Shown piece after piece: positions 63,819 through 64,000 of a stretch of DNA of 64,000 bases. The notes under the pieces were generated by a model, which made no database searches, was not told the DNA's origin, and saw only the letters and a list, made by a program, of their open reading frames with translations. Source of the DNA: Flaccisagitta enflata (Eukaryota > Chaetognatha > Sagittoidea > Aphragmophora). The position numbers and the translations under genes are program-made. How positions within the stretch are numbered: the first letter of the stretch is position 1; each line of letters opens with the position of its first letter. The stretch lies in NCBI GenBank assembly GCA_965153355.1, contig OZ231126.1:9300001-9364000 (forward strand), in the 5' to 3' direction.

Positions 63819-64000
63819 GAAGAGACATGAAGGGACTTGGAGAGACATGGAGAGATATTGAGAAACATGAAGAGACGTGAGGAAACATGAGGAGACATAT
63901 AGAGACATGAAGAGACATATAGAGACATGAAGAGACATAAGAGACATAAGAGACATAAGAGACATAAGAGATATAAGATACATAAGAGATATAAGAGACA
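63819..64000. repeat. AGAGACATGA minisatellite, then AGACATAAG repeats
   Basis: Units near GAGACATGAAGAGACATA shorten to 9-10-bp AGACATAAG units and run off the right edge. Confidence 0.93.

Noticed and set aside
63428-63983. Gly-rich minus frames near the right edge
   Set aside because: Produced by the CCCCACGCCTCCCC array.

Overview
Eukaryotic, almost certainly invertebrate-animal, genomic DNA. The grounds are split genes with GT-AG introns, an intact BEL/Pao LTR retrotransposon, Tc1/mariner and hAT-type remnants, and a large multidomain MACPF protein with ephrin-receptor-like Cys repeats. I cannot name the phylum from the sequence. Microsatellites and minisatellites are everywhere. Most of the window is repeats; two spliced genes, both on the + strand, run through them.

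Layout. 1-2157: 29-bp satellite array closed by a hairpin. 2160-5538: degenerate Tc1-like transposase, inverted-repeat element, 21-bp minisatellite. 5539-14977: complete BEL/Pao element on the - strand, with LTRs of about 1.08 kb, one uninterrupted 1835-codon polyprotein and a 5-bp target duplication. 15000-22768: nested inverted-repeat elements, a second Tc1-like relic split by a minisatellite element, and a 917-bp TA-flanked MITE. 22769-36293: 15 exons of a MACPF protein (at least 2525 codons, 5' end not found) carrying a coding Lys/Glu/Pro minisatellite, a MACPF domain, two further beta-type domains and about forty CxxC motifs. 36294-39662: inverted repeats and repeat elements. 39663-59000: four phase-compatible exons of a second gene encoding a Lys-start, Ser/Pro/Asn/Asp-rich protein, probably regulatory; its introns of 6 kb and 11 kb hold a hAT-type element, satellites and MITEs. 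59711-64000: a 0.4-kb direct duplication, a 139-bp satellite, another 29-bp satellite element, and C-rich and 18-bp repeats.

The most unusual content is three families of short non-autonomous elements, unrelated in sequence but sharing one design: a 5' subterminal motif, an internal tandem array, and a 3' hairpin whose arm is the inverse of the 5' motif. They are called here family A (29-bp satellite core), family B ((GTCC)n core) and family C (about 21-23-bp minisatellite core). In family B the paired arms change together between subfamilies. The design resembles Helentron-type non-autonomous elements (HINEs), but no Helitron protein is in the window, so that link is inference.

Exons were joined by eye from splice signals, reading phase and protein sense. 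No alignment or search was run, so family names rest on recognised motifs.
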